Source: Cytophagales bacterium (GTDB lineage Bacteria; Bacteroidota; Bacteroidia; Cytophagales; Cyclobacteriaceae). From it: a DNA stretch of 32,641 nucleotides. The notes below the pieces were generated by a model, which saw only the letters and a list, made by a program, of their open reading frames with translations, did no database searches and was not told the origin of the DNA. Numbering within the stretch: position 1 is the stretch's first letter; each line of letters opens with the position of its first letter. This document shows positions 32,557 through 32,641 of this stretch, piece after piece. Location of the stretch: NCBI GenBank assembly GCA_029262955.1, contig JAJCYL010000333.1:1-32641 (forward strand). The letters run 5' to 3'. The translations under genes were made by a program, and so were the position numbers.

Positions 32557-32641
32557 GCTCGTTGTGCATCACAAACCTCGGTTAAGGCCAAAACAGGAAA
32601 CAGCCAGAACCCCAATAACCCCGTAATATGCTTATTCTTAA

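Noticed and set aside
32557..32641. Possible right island border or attachment site
   Set aside because: Only a small TTGTG-CAT-CACAA palindrome is present; no copy of the tRNA-His 3' end and no integrase are seen before the window ends.
1..32641. CRISPR arrays, insertion sequences or phage genes
   Set aside because: No regularly spaced repeats of CRISPR type and no transposase or integrase-like protein were found in any frame.

Overview
The window looks like a chromosomal segment of a member of the Bacteroidota, most likely a Cytophagales-type marine or soil bacterium. The reasons are TAnnTTTG-type promoter boxes just upstream of several genes, weak or absent Shine-Dalgarno sequences, LytS/LytTR signalling, a carboxypeptidase-like regulatory-domain protein, a very large PVC-type cytochrome protein, and dispersed CTGAGCCTGTCGAAG and GTCATTGCGA intergenic repeats. 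This taxonomic guess is an inference; no rRNA gene is present.

Layout. 1-2765: the 3' part of a nucleoid-associated protein gene and a membrane-anchored MutS-like ATPase. 2919-6772: a compact four-gene operon (esterase-fold hydrolase, ATP-grasp ligase with a Lys/Ala/Pro tail, class-I glutamine-amidotransferase-like protein, second ATP-grasp-like protein) that probably makes or attaches an unknown amide- or peptide-linked compound. 7063-8007: a lipoprotein alpha/beta hydrolase. 8054-8668: a higBA toxin-antitoxin pair whose toxin frame is broken by an apparent one-base deletion. 9123-11435: an ECF sigma factor, a one-TM protein with a strand-rich C-terminus, and a secreted CarboxypepD_reg-like protein. 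11484-12717: a secreted pentapeptide-like repeat protein whose 3' end plus flank is tandemly duplicated (291 bp). 12895-16986 (minus): a four-gene glycosyltransferase operon. 17134-21570 (minus): one giant gene joining a rhamnosidase-type Ig-like domain, a degenerate SGNH domain, a dehydrogenase-type propeller, HEAT-like repeats and cytochrome c, bracketed by 27-nt near-identical direct repeats. 21715-23470: a LytS/LytTR two-component pair. 23557-28515: a Cys-pair hypothetical protein, glutamate racemase, two tandem secreted paralogues, a secreted hydrolase and an EamA transporter. 28674-28749: tRNA-His.

The most interesting part lies just past the tRNA-His gene (28782-32556). A truncated SnoaL-like gene abuts a minus-strand operon encoding a ubiquitin-like protein, a fused E2-E1 enzyme (predicted Cys108 and Cys484) and a JAMM/JAB isopeptidase with a complete metal motif. 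Divergent to it are an XRE-type HTH regulator and an ImmA/IrrE-type HEVAH metallopeptidase. There is no CD-NTase, so this is not CBASS, although the enzymes resemble Cap2 and Cap3. The whole looks like a stand-alone bacterial ubiquitin-like conjugation defence module under a CapH/CapP-like damage-responsive switch, placed at a tRNA gene that may have served as an integration site. A promoter and an adjacent inverted repeat in the divergent spacer are good candidates for the control region.
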